Of a stretch of DNA of 64,000 nt, positions 36,466-45,683 are shown one piece after another (position 1 is the stretch's first letter; each line of letters begins with the position of its first letter). Source of the DNA: Cupriavidus basilensis OR16 (GTDB lineage: Bacteria; Pseudomonadota; Gammaproteobacteria; Burkholderiales; Burkholderiaceae). A program made the position numbers and the translations under genes. The stretch lies in contig NZ_AHJE01000114.1 in assembly GCF_000243095.1 (NCBI RefSeq), positions 1 through 64,000 of the forward strand, read 5' to 3'. Under the pieces are notes generated by a model. The model had not been told where the DNA came from. It saw nothing but the letters and a program-made list of their open reading frames with translations, and ran no database searches.

Positions 36466-36503
36466 AACCCCGGAAGATTGCGGTCTTCCGGGGTTTTGTT
36501 TTT
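36466..36503 (+). terminator. intrinsic terminator after tRNA-Ser
   Basis: AACCCCGGAAGA pairs with TCTTCCGGGGTT around a 6-base loop and runs into TTGTTTTTT. It ends the tRNA transcript. Confidence 0.9.
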
Positions 36504-36509
36504 TGTGGC

Positions 36510-37413
36510 CCTGAAAATGCGGGCATCACGCGCCTCGCTCGCTGCGCCTCGTCGTTTTCAACACCAGCTTCTTGTCGATCGCAGGCAATCCGATCAGTAC
36601 TTCCAGCGCCATCCGGATTGATCGAGCCGGCACTGTCATTCCATCAGCATTCTCTCTGCGCCTCGCGTGCACATGCGCATCTGCATGGCGATGGCAACGC
36701 TCGCGCAAGCGCCGCGCATCTCCGGTAACACCATCTCCATCGGTACTACGCGCACACCCGTATCGGGTGTGGTGGAGAGCGGAGTGTGGCGCATCGGCAA
36801 AGCGATCGCCTGTGCGGTGGCAGTCATCGGGCAGGCAACTGCAGAGGGCTGCGTCGAGGACCCGCTCACACACGTGAGCGGGTGCCATGCGAAGCCGTGT
36901 CCGTCGCCGCGCCGTTGCGCGATCACAGTGGCGCCGCGGTGGCCTCGCTCAGCATTGCGAGCCCTGCCAGCCGCACCAAGCCGGATATCATCGAGCGCCA
37001 CATTGCGCTGGTGGTCGAGCGCGCGGCCATGCTCTCGCGCACGCTGGGCCACGCACGCGGCTGAGGCCCCCCGCCGGCGCTCGCTTCCTTTCGGCGCGGC
37101 TCCACCGCGCCATCCCAGAGAGGCCGATGCCGATGCGCCGCCGCGCGCTGGCCTAGCGTAGCGCGCCCTTGCTTTCCTTCGCAGCCCTTTATCGTGCCGG
37201 CATGGCCACGGCGCCGCCGTGCGTCATGTCCGCGTGCATTTACCGTGTTTGTCGCCCCGCCCGCTGATGGCGGCATCGCGTTCCGCGCGCCTGTCCTCAA
37301 TGTCTGAGGGGGTAAACCCGGTCTTCCCCTTGCAGACTTGTTGTTTTATTCTTCGATCCATCGTATCGGTGAGTGAAACAATGTTCTGCGCATCAAGCCA
37401 AAAACAACTAGCC
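36510..37413. other. long non-coding or decayed region beside tRNA-Ser
   Basis: No intact gene is visible in about 900 bases. The only recognisable item is the end of an IclR-type regulator at 36893-37064. The part before it (36510-36890) shows no domain I can name on either strand. The part after (37065-37413) is upstream sequence of the transporter operon. This pattern fits a decayed insertion next to a tRNA, or a deleted regulator gene. Confidence 0.5.
36893..37064 (+). pseudogene. IclR-family regulator, C-terminal remnant
   Basis: The frame reads AVSVAAPLRDHSGAAVASLS, then IASPASRTKPDIIERHIALV and MLSRTLGHARG before a stop. This matches the end of the IclR effector-binding domain (A-P-x-x-D-x-x-G ... 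A-A-L-S-I ... and a final helix ending in LG). The DNA-binding half and most of the effector domain are missing. The remnant faces the peptide transporter operon, so a former regulator of that operon is plausible. Confidence 0.65.
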
Positions 37414-39018
37414 ATGAGCATCCGGCGCCGGCTGCCGGCAGCCTGCCTCGCCCTCGGCATGGCCTTGTGGGCCAGCGCCTTCGCAGCCCGGGCGGCGGAC
37501 CTGCGCATTGGCTACAAGACAGAACTCAGCGCGGCGGATCCGCACGTGCTGGATGCGGCGGGCCGCAACCTGTGGGGGCACGTCTACGAGACGCTGGTGG
37601 GCATGGACAACGATCTGCGGCCGGTCCCCTTGCTTGCGGTGCGCTGGCGGCATGTGGACGCCACGACCTGGGAGTTCCGCCTGCGTCCCGGCGTGCGCTT
37701 CAGCAATGGCGAGCCGTTCTCGGCGGACGACGTCAAGTATTCGATCGAGCGGGCCATGGGCCTGCCCGGCGCGCGCACCTTCCGCACTTACCTGAAGTCG
37801 ATCGCCAGCGTCGCGGTGACGGGGCCGCTGACGGTGCGCGTCGTCACCAAGGCACCCAACCCGGTGCTCCCGGAAAACCTGAGCCTGGTTGCGATGCTGC
37901 CGAAATCGCTGGGCGGCAAGGTCAAGGAAACGGACTTCGCTGATGGCCGCGCCGCCATCGGTACCGGGCCTTATCGCCTCGTGGCGTGGGAGCATGGCCA
38001 GCAACTCACGCTGGCGCGCAATGCCGGCTACTGGGGCGGCCAGCAGCCCTGGGAGCGGCTGGTGTTCCAGTTCATCTCCAAGGAGCCGGCACGCGCCTCG
38101 GCGCTGCTGTCCGGGCAGGTGGATGTCATCGATGCGTCTTCGGCCAGCATCGCCGCCGCGTTCGAGCGCACCAACGGACGCATCCATACCGTCGCGGCCA
38201 CGTCGTACATGGCCAACTACCTGCAGCTCGACCAGGCGCGCACGGTGTCTCCTTATGTGGTCGGCAACGACGGCCAGCCGCTGGCGGAGAATCCGCTGCG
38301 CCTGCCCAAGGTGCGCCAGGCTATCAACATCGCGATCGACCGGGACCTGATCGCGGCGCGGGTGACCAAGGGCGACTCGGTCCCGGCCGGCCAACTCGTG
38401 CCGCGGGGCTTCTTTGGCTACGCACCCGGGGTGGCCTCGCCGCGCGGCGACGCAGCCGGCGCGCGCCGGCTACTGGCGCAGGCGGGCTACCCGGATGGGT
38501 TTCGCCTGACGCTGCATTGCCCGAACGATCGTTACCTGAATGACGCCAAGACTTGCGAGGCGCTGGGACAGATGCTGACGCGTGCTGGCATCCGCACCGA
38601 GGTGCGCACCTTGCCGTACTCGGTCTACATCACGCGCGCCACCTCGGGTGCGGCCGGTGGCAAGCCGGAGTTCAGCGTGTTCATGCTCGGCATTGGCGCG
38701 GTGACGGGCGACTCGCTGGAACCGCTGGTTGCCACCGCGCACTCGCAGGACAAGAAGGCCGGCCTGGGCGCCAACAATCGCAGCGGCTACGCCAATCCGG
38801 GCGTGGATGCGCTGATCGACGCCGCCATGCGCACCATGGACCCGGCCGCGCGCGAACAAGCGCAGCGGGAGGCTGCGGGCAAGCTGGCCGACGATGCGGG
38901 CCTGATCCCGCTGCACCATCTGCGCGCAACCTGGGCCTATCGCCATGGCCTGACGGTGCGACCACGCAGCGACGGCTTTACCTACGCCACCAATATCAGC
39001 CCGAGCGACAGCCGCTGA
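37414..39018 (+). CDS. ABC transporter solute-binding protein, family 5
   Basis: This is a periplasmic binding protein of the peptide/nickel family (SBP_bac_5), the receptor of the importer encoded downstream. A signal peptide (RRLPAACLALGMALWASAF, cleavage after AARA) is followed by DLRIGYKTELSAADPHVLD, FRLRPGVRFSNGEPFSADDV and YSIERAMGLPGA. Mature length is about 510 residues. The C-terminal lobe is intact. An ATG at 37381 is an alternative start with a possible GGTGAG ribosome site. The ligand is probably a short peptide, but family 5 also carries other solutes. Confidence 0.9.
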   Translation: MSIRRRLPAACLALGMALWASAFAARAADLRIGYKTELSAADPHVLDAAGRNLWGHVYETLVGMDNDLRPVPLLAVRWRHVDATTWEFRLRPGVRFSNGEPFSADDVKYSIERAMGLPGARTFRTYLKSIASVAVTGPLTVRVVTKAPNPVLPENLSLVAMLPKSLGGKVKETDFADGRAAIGTGPYRLVAWEHGQQLTLARNAGYWGGQQPWERLVFQFISKEPARASALLSGQVDVIDASSASIAAAFERTNGRIHTVAATSYMANYLQLDQARTVSPYVVGNDGQPLAENPLRLPKVRQAINIAIDRDLIAARVTKGDSVPAGQLVPRGFFGYAPGVASPRGDAAGARRLLAQAGYPDGFRLTLHCPNDRYLNDAKTCEALGQMLTRAGIRTEVRTLPYSVYITRATSGAAGGKPEFSVFMLGIGAVTGDSLEPLVATAHSQDKKAGLGANNRSGYANPGVDALIDAAMRTMDPAAREQAQREAAGKLADDAGLIPLHHLRATWAYRHGLTVRPRSDGFTYATNISPSDSR

Positions 39019-39049
39019 CGCTGCCCATCCACCAAGCCCGGAACGCATC

Positions 39050-39865
39050 ATGCTGGAAACCCTCATCAAGCGGCTGCTGCAGAGCCTTGTCGTGCTCTTC
39101 ATCATGTCGGTCATCACCTTCTGCGCGGTCAACCTGATCGGCGATCCCGTGCACCTGCTGGTGAGCCCGACCGCCACCGAGCAGGAGATCGCCGAAGCCC
39201 GCCACACGCTGGGCCTGGATTTGCCAATGCAGACGCAATACCTGCGATTCCTGCAGGGTGCGCTGCACGGCGACCTCGGTAACTCGTTCATCTTCAACCG
39301 GCCAGCCATCGGGCTGATCCTGAGCCGCGTGCCGGCCACGCTGGAGCTGGCCGTGACGGCCTTGCTGTTCTCGCTGCTGCTGGGCATACCGATGGGCATC
39401 TTCGCCGGCCTCAAGCCGGAGAGCCGCTGGGCGCGGGCGCTGATGGCGGCGTCGCTGGGCGGCGTGATCATGCCGACCTTCTGGGTCGGGATGATCGGCA
39501 TCCTGGTGTTCTCGGTGAACCTGGGCTGGCTGCCGTCGGGCGGGCGTGGGCCGGTCAGCACGGTGCTGGGCATGCCGCTGTCGGTGACCAGTTGGGAGGG
39601 CATCCGCTTCCTGATCCTGCCGGCGCTGACGCTGTCGCTGTTCAAGATCTCGCTGGTGGCGCGCCTGACCGAGGCAGGCACGCGCGAAGTGGCGGGCCAG
39701 GAGTACATCAAGTTCGCCCGCGCCAAGGGCGTGGGCGGCGCGCGCCTGGTGCTACGCCATGTGGCGCCCAATGTGCTGATTCCCATCATCACCGTGGTGG
39801 GGCTGGAGTTCGGCCACCTGATCGCATTTTCGGTGGTGACCGAGTCGGTGTTCTCCTGGCCGGGC
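39050..39865 (+). CDS. ABC permease, DppB-like, 3' part lost and fused in frame to next permease
   Basis: This is the first membrane subunit of the peptide-type importer. It begins MLETLIKRLLQSLVVLFIMS and has the cytosolic coupling loop TREVAGQEYIKFARAKGV. The family normally continues after VVTESVFSWPG for about 60 residues with a last helix. Here the reading frame goes straight into SAAPSLASPSSP, which belongs to the following gene. The stop codon and the end of the gene are missing, so the two permeases read as one 581-residue protein up to 40795. Confidence 0.8.
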
Positions 39866-40795
39866 TCTGCCGCGCCATCGCTTGCTTCACCTTCATCGCC
39901 TTCATCGGCTGCATCGCCCAAGCCGGCCGCCCGGCCTGGCCTGCTGGCGCGCTTTGTGCACAATCGCGGCGCTGCGCTCGCGCTGGGGTTGCTGGCGCTG
40001 CTGCTGCTGATCGCGTTGCTCGCACCCTTCATCAGCCCGCAGAATCCCTATGACCTGGCCACGGTGTCGGTGATCGATTCGGAGTTGCCGCCGGGCAGCA
40101 GCGGCTACGAGGGGCAGGCGCACTACTGGCTCGGCACCGATGGCGCGGGGCGCGACCTGCTCAGCGCCATCTTCTACGGCATTCGCATCAGCGTTGGTGT
40201 GGGCGTGGTGAGCGCATTGGTGGCCTTGCTGGTCGGCGCGAGCGTCGGCCTCGCGGCGGCCTATTGCGGCGGCCTGGTCGACGCCGCCATCATGCGCCTG
40301 GTGGACTTGCAGCTGAGCCTGCCCGCCATCCTGGTGGCGCTGATCCTGCTGGCCGTGCTGGGGCAGGGCGTGGACAAGACCTTGCTGGCGCTGGTGATCG
40401 TGCAGTGGGCGTACTTCGCGCGCACCGTGCGCGGCGCGGCGCAGGTGGAGCGGCGCAAGGACTATGTCGAGGCCGCCATGGGGCAGGGCCTGCCGGCCTA
40501 CCGCCTGATGTTCCGCCACATCCTGCCCAACTGCATGGCGCCGCTGGTGGTGACCGCCACGCTGCAGATCGCGCATGCCATCACGCTGGAGGCCACCATG
40601 AGCTTCCTGGGCATCGGCCTGCCGCGCACCGAACCGTCGCTGGGCATGCTGATCGCCAACGGCTTCGAATACATGCTCTCCAACAAGTATTGGATCAGCA
40701 TTTTTCCGGGGCTGGCCCTGGTGCTGCTGGTCGGCTCCATCAACCTGGTTGGCGACAGGCTGCGCCGTGTGCTCAACCCCCGCCTTGAGGCCTGA
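39866..40795 (+). CDS. ABC permease, DppC-like, fused to the previous permease
   Basis: This is the second membrane subunit. A Ser/Pro/Ala-rich start is followed by LLARFVHNRGAALALGLLAL, the N-terminal helix, the typical LGTDGAGRDLLSAIFYGIRI, and the coupling loop VERRKDYVEAAMGQGLPAYR. The last part VGDRLRRVLNPRLEA is intact. Its own start codon has been removed by the same deletion that truncates the upstream permease. Confidence 0.82.
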   Translation, partial: SAAPSLASPSSPSSAASPKPAARPGLLARFVHNRGAALALGLLALLLLIALLAPFISPQNPYDLATVSVIDSELPPGSSGYEGQAHYWLGTDGAGRDLLSAIFYGIRISVGVGVVSALVALLVGASVGLAAAYCGGLVDAAIMRLVDLQLSLPAILVALILLAVLGQGVDKTLLALVIVQWAYFARTVRGAAQVERRKDYVEAAMGQGLPAYRLMFRHILPNCMAPLVVTATLQIAHAITLEATMSFLGIGLPRTEPSLGMLIANGFEYMLSNKYWISIFPGLALVLLVGSINLVGDRLRRVLNPRLEA

Positions 40796-40806
40796 GAGGA
40801 ATGACG

Positions 40807-41775
40807 ATGGCATCCCCATTACTGGAAGTGCTCAACCTGACGACCCGCTTCGAATCGGCGCAGGCGCCAGTCACTGCGGTCGACAACGTGTCTTTCTCGC
40901 TGGAAGCGGGCGAGATCCTCGGCATCGTCGGCGAGTCCGGCTCGGGCAAGTCGGTCACGGCGTTCTCGCTGATGAACCTGCTGGACGCGCCCGGCCGGGT
41001 GGCCGCTGGCGAGGTGCGGTTCAAGGGGCGCAACCTGCGAGACTGCTCGCCGCGCGAATGGCAGGCGCTGCGCGGCGACCGCATTGCGATGGTGTTCCAG
41101 GATCCCATGATGTCGCTCAACCCGGTGATGCGCATTGGCGCGCAATTGACCGAGACGGTCCGCGTGCACCATCGCTGCAGCCGCAGTGAAGCCGTGGACA
41201 GGGCCATCGGCGCGCTCAAGCGCGTGGGCATTCCGGCACCGGATGAGCGCATGCGCGCCTATCCGCACGAGCTCTCAGGCGGCATGCGCCAGCGCGTGGC
41301 GATCGCCAATGCACTGATCAACCAGCCGGACCTGATCATTGCCGACGAGCCCACCACCGCACTCGACGTCACGATCCAGGCACAGATCCTGTACGAGATG
41401 AAGCTACTCGTGCGCGAGAGCGGCGCCGCCGCGATCTGGATCAGCCATGACCTGGCCGTGGTCAAGGATCTCGTTGACCGCGTGTGCGTGATGTACGCCG
41501 GGCGCGTGGTTGAGCAGGGGCCGGTGGCCGACGTGATCCGCCAGCCCTTGCATCCCTACACGCGCGGGCTGCTTGCTTCGCTGCCCACCGCCGAGACGCG
41601 CGGCCAGCCCTTGCTGGCCATCCCGGGCGCCACGCCGCCGCTGTCCGCACTGCCGCCTGGCTGCGCGTTCGCGCCGCGCTGCGGCAGGGCGAGCACGGCT
41701 TGCGCGCAGGTGCCGCCCGCAGTGGTGGTGCGGGGGCGCACCCATCGCTGCTTTCATCCGCTGGTGGCCGCATGA
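40807..41775 (+). CDS. ABC importer ATPase, DppD-like
   Basis: This is the first of two ATPases that power the importer. It shows Walker A GESGSGKSVTAFSL, the Q-loop FQDPMMSLNP, the signature LSGGMRQRVAIA, Walker B LIIADEPTTALDV and the H-loop WISHDLAVV. The C-terminal oligopeptide extension with PPGCAFAPRCGRA is present. AGAGGA ends 6 bases before the ATG at 40807, which is preferred over the ATG at 40801. Length is 322 residues. Confidence 0.92.
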   Translation: MASPLLEVLNLTTRFESAQAPVTAVDNVSFSLEAGEILGIVGESGSGKSVTAFSLMNLLDAPGRVAAGEVRFKGRNLRDCSPREWQALRGDRIAMVFQDPMMSLNPVMRIGAQLTETVRVHHRCSRSEAVDRAIGALKRVGIPAPDERMRAYPHELSGGMRQRVAIANALINQPDLIIADEPTTALDVTIQAQILYEMKLLVRESGAAAIWISHDLAVVKDLVDRVCVMYAGRVVEQGPVADVIRQPLHPYTRGLLASLPTAETRGQPLLAIPGATPPLSALPPGCAFAPRCGRASTACAQVPPAVVVRGRTHRCFHPLVAA

Positions 41776-41839
41776 GCCACGCACTCAGCACCATCAGCAC
41801 CATCAACTCCGTCAACCCCGCAGGCAAGGAGAGGGTCGC

Positions 41840-42816
41840 ATGACCGTACTGCTCGATGCTCGCCATCTGGAAAAACGATTCACGCTCAAGGCCGGGCTGC
41901 TGGGCCGCATGGGCGCGGCATTGGCCCGCAAGCCGGCCGCGCACCAGGTCGTCCATGCCGTCAACGATGTCTCGCTACAGGTACGTGAAGGCGAGGTCCT
42001 TGGCATCGTGGGCGAATCCGGCTGCGGCAAGTCCACCCTCGGGCGCATGCTGGCCGGACTGCTGCGCCCCAGCGGCGGCGAGATCGCCATGGACGGCAAG
42101 GCTGCCGACACTACCGCGACCGCCCACCACCTGGCGGTGCAGATGGTGTTCCAGAATCCCTATGCTTCGCTCAACCCGCGCCTGCGCGTTGGCCAGATGA
42201 TCGCCGAGGGTGCGGTCTATCACGGCGTGGCTGCGCGCGCGGACGCACCCGCGTTCGTCAACGATCTGCTAGCGCAGGTCGGCCTGGATGCCTCCTATGC
42301 CGATCGCTATGCGCACCAGTTCTCGGGCGGGCAGCGCCAGCGCGTGGCCATTGCCCGCGCGCTCGCGCTCAAGCCGCGGCTGGTAGTGTGCGACGAGGCT
42401 GTGTCGGCGCTGGATGTCTCGGTGCAGGCGCAGATCATCAACCTGTTCATGGAGCTGCGCCAGCGCCAGCGGCTGACCTACGTGTTCATCAGCCACAACC
42501 TGGCGGTGGTCGAGCATATGTCGGACCGCGTCGCCATCATGTATCTCGGCCGCATTGTCGAGATGGGCGATGCGCGCACGGTATTCGCGGCGCCGAACCA
42601 TCCCTATACGCGCGCCTTGCTGGCGGACGCCCCGAGGCTGGATGGCAGTTCCGCCAGCCACCAGCCAATCCGCGGCGAACTGCCCAGCCCGTTGTCGCCA
42701 CCGGGCGTTGCAGCTTCCATCCGCGCTGCCCGCATGCAACCGCGCGCTGCGCGGCCGAGGTGCCCATGCTGCGCGATATCGGCGGGCGCATGTCCGCCTG
42801 CCATCTCAATGACTAG
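41840..42816 (+). CDS. ABC importer ATPase, DppF-like, C-terminal frameshift
   Basis: This is the second ATPase, beginning MTVLLDARHLEKRFTLKAG. Walker A GESGCGKSTLGRML, Q-loop FQNPYASLNP, signature FSGGQRQRVAIARAL and Walker B LVVCDEAVSALDV are complete. After PSPLSPPG a one-base loss near 42710 moves the end of the protein out of frame. In the restored frame it ends CSFHPRCPHATARCAAEVP and stops at 42816; as written it runs to 42820. The core ATPase is unaffected. Confidence 0.9.
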
Positions 42817-42868
42817 TTAAAGCCCGGCCGCCAGCGCGCGGACGCATCCCTTGCATCGAGCCAACGTA

Positions 42869-42894
42869 TCCGTCCTGCCTGCGGGCAGGACGGA
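42869..42894. terminator. GC-rich hairpin after the transporter operon
   Basis: TCCGTCCTGCC pairs perfectly with GGCAGGACGGA around a 4-base loop. There is no T-run after it, so it may only slow or protect the transcript end. It lies between the ATPase gene and the porin gene. Confidence 0.5.
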
Positions 42895-42968
42895 AGGGGA
42901 CGTTCGCGCCTTGCGCCGAGCGCGGGCAACCGCGGCGCCAAGTTGTTTATGAGGAGAAGAGAAGAAAG

Positions 42969-43915
42969 ATGAAATCAGTCAACCTGATCAAGCAGGCCTG
43001 CATCGGCGGCGCATTCGTGGCCATGTCCGCCGGCGCGCAGACCAGCGTCACGCTCTATGGGCGCGTCGATACCGATGTGGAAGTCCAGAAGGGACCGAGC
43101 GGTTCGGCGTACCAGATGGTCGATAATGCCTCGCGCTGGGGCATGCGCGGCAGCGAAGAGCTGGGCGGCGGCATGCGGGCGGTGTTCGGCCTGGAGCAGG
43201 GCTTCTCGGCCGATACGGGCGCGTCGACCACGCCGGTGTTCCGCAACTCCTATGTCGGCCTGACCAGCGGCTTCGGCGCGCGTCGCACGCGGGCGCCACG
43301 GCGATCGGCACCAAGGTGCTCAATGCGCGCAACCGCGTCTCCAACGCGCTGGGCTACCAGTCGCCCGACCTTGCCGGTTTCGTGCTGCGTGCGCGCATGG
43401 ACCTGGCCGGCCCCGATCCGGCCACGCCCAATGCCAAGTCGCCGGTCAAGGCCGAGGACGACTTCAAGCAGTACGACGTCGGCCTGAGCTACTCGGCCGG
43501 CAACTTCGGCGCGGGGCTGGGCTACTCGCGCGACACCAAGACCGGCGGCCTGGTGGCCAACGATTTCCGCGACAAGGTGCAGGCGGTGGTGACATACGAC
43601 TTCGGCGTGGCCAGCGTGTACGGCGTGTACGGGCGCGACCGCTACGCCGCCACCGCCAGCACGCGCAGCAATGTCGACTATTGGCTGGTGGGGGTGTCGA
43701 TGCCGCGTGGCCCGCATACCGTGACCGTCAACTACATGCAGCGCGACGTGCAGGGCGATCGCAGTGGCAGGCTCGGCAAGTTCCAGGCCGGCTACGGCTA
43801 CAACCTCAGCAAGCGCACCATGCCCTACGTGTTCTTCGATCGCGAGGATCCGAACTCGCGGGTGGCCGGCAATCTTGTCACCACCTACGGCATCGGCATC
43901 CAGCACAAGTTCTGA
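42969..43915 (+). pseudogene. general porin (Burkholderia/Cupriavidus type), internal deletion
   Basis: This is a 16-stranded trimeric outer-membrane porin. The signal peptide MKSVNLIKQACIGGAFVAMS is followed by SVTLYGRVDTDVE, SRWGMRGSEELGGGMRAVF and FRNSYVGLTSGFGA. At about 43281 the frame jumps: the following AGATAIGTKVLNARNRVSN, SYSAGNFGAGLGY and the C-terminal GIGIQHKF with final Phe are in another frame. About 30 residues of the constriction loop region are missing. Position after the importer suggests that it delivers the same solutes across the outer membrane. Confidence 0.88.
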
Positions 43916-43922
43916 TTCACCG

Positions 43923-43952
43923 CCCCGGCCGGCAGGGCGTCGCCGGCCGGGG
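43923..43952. terminator. GC-rich hairpin after the porin gene
   Basis: CCCCGGCCGGC and GCCGGCCGGGG form a perfect 11-bp stem with an 8-base loop, 8 bases after the porin stop. A short T-run is absent. Confidence 0.5.
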
Positions 43953-43983
43953 TGGCTATTCCAAAGCCCACCCTCCAGCATTC

Positions 43984-44824
43984 ATGAATCTGTCCTATCT
44001 TCTTGTCGACCCCGCCGCGCCTATCCTGCCGTTGGTGGTCGACTCCCCGCACAGCGGGCTGCGCCATACCGAGTCGCTGCCGCTGGCCGCGGAGCCATCC
44101 GCGCTCCTGACCGGCTGGGATGCTTATGTCGACGAACTGTTCGCGCACACCCCCGAGGTTGGCGGGGCGCTGCTGAGCGCGGCGTTTCCGCGCTGGCTGG
44201 TCGACGCCAACCGCGCCCGCGACGACATCGATCCTGAATTGGTCGATGGCGAACTGCCTTACCCGATCCATCCAAGCGACAAGGCGCGGCGGGGCATGGG
44301 CGTGCTGCGCCGCTTCGCGTTGCCCGGCGTGCCTGTCTACAGCGGCAAGCTGCCGCCCGAACTGGTGGAGCGCCTGCTTGCGACCTACTACGATCCCTAC
44401 CACGCCGCATTGGCCGGCCTGATCGAAGCGCGGCACGCCCGTTTCGGCGCCGTCTGGCATATCGACTGCCACTCGATGAAATCACGCGGCAATGCGATGA
44501 ATATCGACAATGGCGCCATCCGGCCTGACTTTGTCATCGGCAACCGCGACGGCAAGAGCTGCTCGGCGGACTTCGTCGCGGTCGTGGTGGACGCGCTGCG
44601 CGGCCTTGGCTATGAGGTTGGCGTGAATGCGCCCTACAAGGGCGCGCAACTGGTCGCGGCCTACTCCGACCCGGCACGCGGGCGGCACAGCTTGCAGGTC
44701 GAGATCAACCGGGTGCTCTATCTTGACGAAGCGCGCTTTGCGAAGCACGAGGGATTTGCCACATTGCAGGCGCATCTAAGCCAGGTGCTCGAGCAGGTCG
44801 CTGGCTCCGCCATGGAGATAGACA
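43984..44824 (+). CDS. N-formylglutamate amidohydrolase family, 3' end damaged
   Basis: This zinc-dependent enzyme of the HutG2/FGase family hydrolyses N-formylglutamate, or related formyl amino acids, to formate and the amino acid. It opens MNLSYLLVDPAAPIL, with the zinc and catalytic motifs VVDSPHSG, RARDDIDPE and WHIDCHSM, and the substrate region NAPYKGAQLVAAYSDPARGRHS. The conserved part ends near VLEQVAG (44803). No stop follows; the frame stays open to 45240 through the next gene. The stop was therefore probably lost in a deletion, and the end given is approximate. It would be fed by the importer upstream. Confidence 0.8.
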
Positions 44825-45433
44825 ATGGAGAACGCAGTACGGTCGGAGCGCTCCCGCCAGATGATCCTCGACGCGGCAATCGCCATCCTCGCACGCGAGG
44901 GTCCTGGCAGGCTCACAATCGATGCCATCGCGCAAGAGGGCGGGATCAGCAAGGGGCGGGTGATGCACCAGTTCCGTACGAAGGCGGCCGTGGTGGAGGC
45001 ACTGCTGGAGCATCAGGTCGAGTACTTCGACAAGTTCGCGAAGGACTACTTTGCCGCTGCCGGTGCCGGGAATCCCGAGGCTCAACTGTCGGAACAGATC
45101 CTGGCGTTTCGCGAATCCGTCTCCCATCCACAATCGCTGGTCTTTGCCATCCTGGGCTCCATTGCAGAGAACCCCGAGCTGCTGTCCGTAGTCAGGGAGA
45201 AGACGGCCGAGAAGGTGGTGCGCATCAAGGCAGAGGCTGAGGATCCCGATCTCGCGGTGCTGCGCTGGCAGGCTGCGCAGGGGATGGTGCTCGCAAAGAT
45301 GTTGGGGCTCTGCCCGCTTGCGCCGCAGGAGCGCGACCGCTTGTTCGACCGGCTGCTCGACAGCCAGGCCTGGTCAGCGCAGCCGAAGACCAAGGCCACG
45401 CGCAAGCCCAAGCCCAAGCCCCAGAAGAAGTAG
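44825..45433 (+). CDS. TetR-family transcriptional regulator
   Basis: This 202-residue regulator has the N-terminal TetR helix-turn-helix: QMILDAAIAILAREGPGRLT, then IDAIAQEGGISKGRVMHQF. The C-terminal ligand domain is short and ends in a Lys/Pro tail (TKATRKPKPKPQKK), which is unusual and could add DNA affinity. GGAG lies about 10 bases before the ATG. A palindrome at 45624-45647 near a strong promoter could be its operator. Targets could be the amidohydrolase or transporter genes or the downstream lipoprotein gene. Confidence 0.88.
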   Translation: MENAVRSERSRQMILDAAIAILAREGPGRLTIDAIAQEGGISKGRVMHQFRTKAAVVEALLEHQVEYFDKFAKDYFAAAGAGNPEAQLSEQILAFRESVSHPQSLVFAILGSIAENPELLSVVREKTAEKVVRIKAEAEDPDLAVLRWQAAQGMVLAKMLGLCPLAPQERDRLFDRLLDSQAWSAQPKTKATRKPKPKPQKK

Positions 45434-45623
45434 TCCGCGCTCGACGGTGCCTGGCAAGGCATCGACAAACGCCGCCGAGGCGGCAGCGCCAGGTTGCCGC
45501 CGACGGACGCGCAATGCGTTCGATCTGAAGCCGGGGCCCCGGGGCAGCACGGCGCTGGCCGCATCTGTCCCATCTCTCCCTCCTATCCTTCGACCTCCGG
45601 CCATTGTTTGCCTTCGTCCACAT

Positions 45624-45647
45624 GTTGGTTTACAAAAACAAACCGAC
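45624..45647. promoter_or_regulatory. inverted repeat, candidate TetR operator
   Basis: GTTGGTTT-N8-AAACCGAC pairs at 7 of 8 positions in each arm. It lies 8 bases upstream of the -35 box of the promoter at 45656 and about 190 bases after the tetR stop. Confidence 0.45.
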
Positions 45648-45655
45648 TGTATTGT

Positions 45656-45683
45656 TTGCAAATTGATTCCGGTACTCTATACT
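45656..45683 (+). promoter_or_regulatory. sigma-70 promoter upstream of the DUF3313 gene
   Basis: TTGCAA (45656-45661) and TATACT (45678-45683) are 16 bases apart, close to consensus. It would start a transcript with a leader of about 235 bases before the lipoprotein start at 45924. Confidence 0.6.

Noticed and set aside
36526..37052. Minus-strand frames in the region downstream of tRNA-Ser
   Set aside because: No domain or start context; composition fits decayed DNA rather than a gene.
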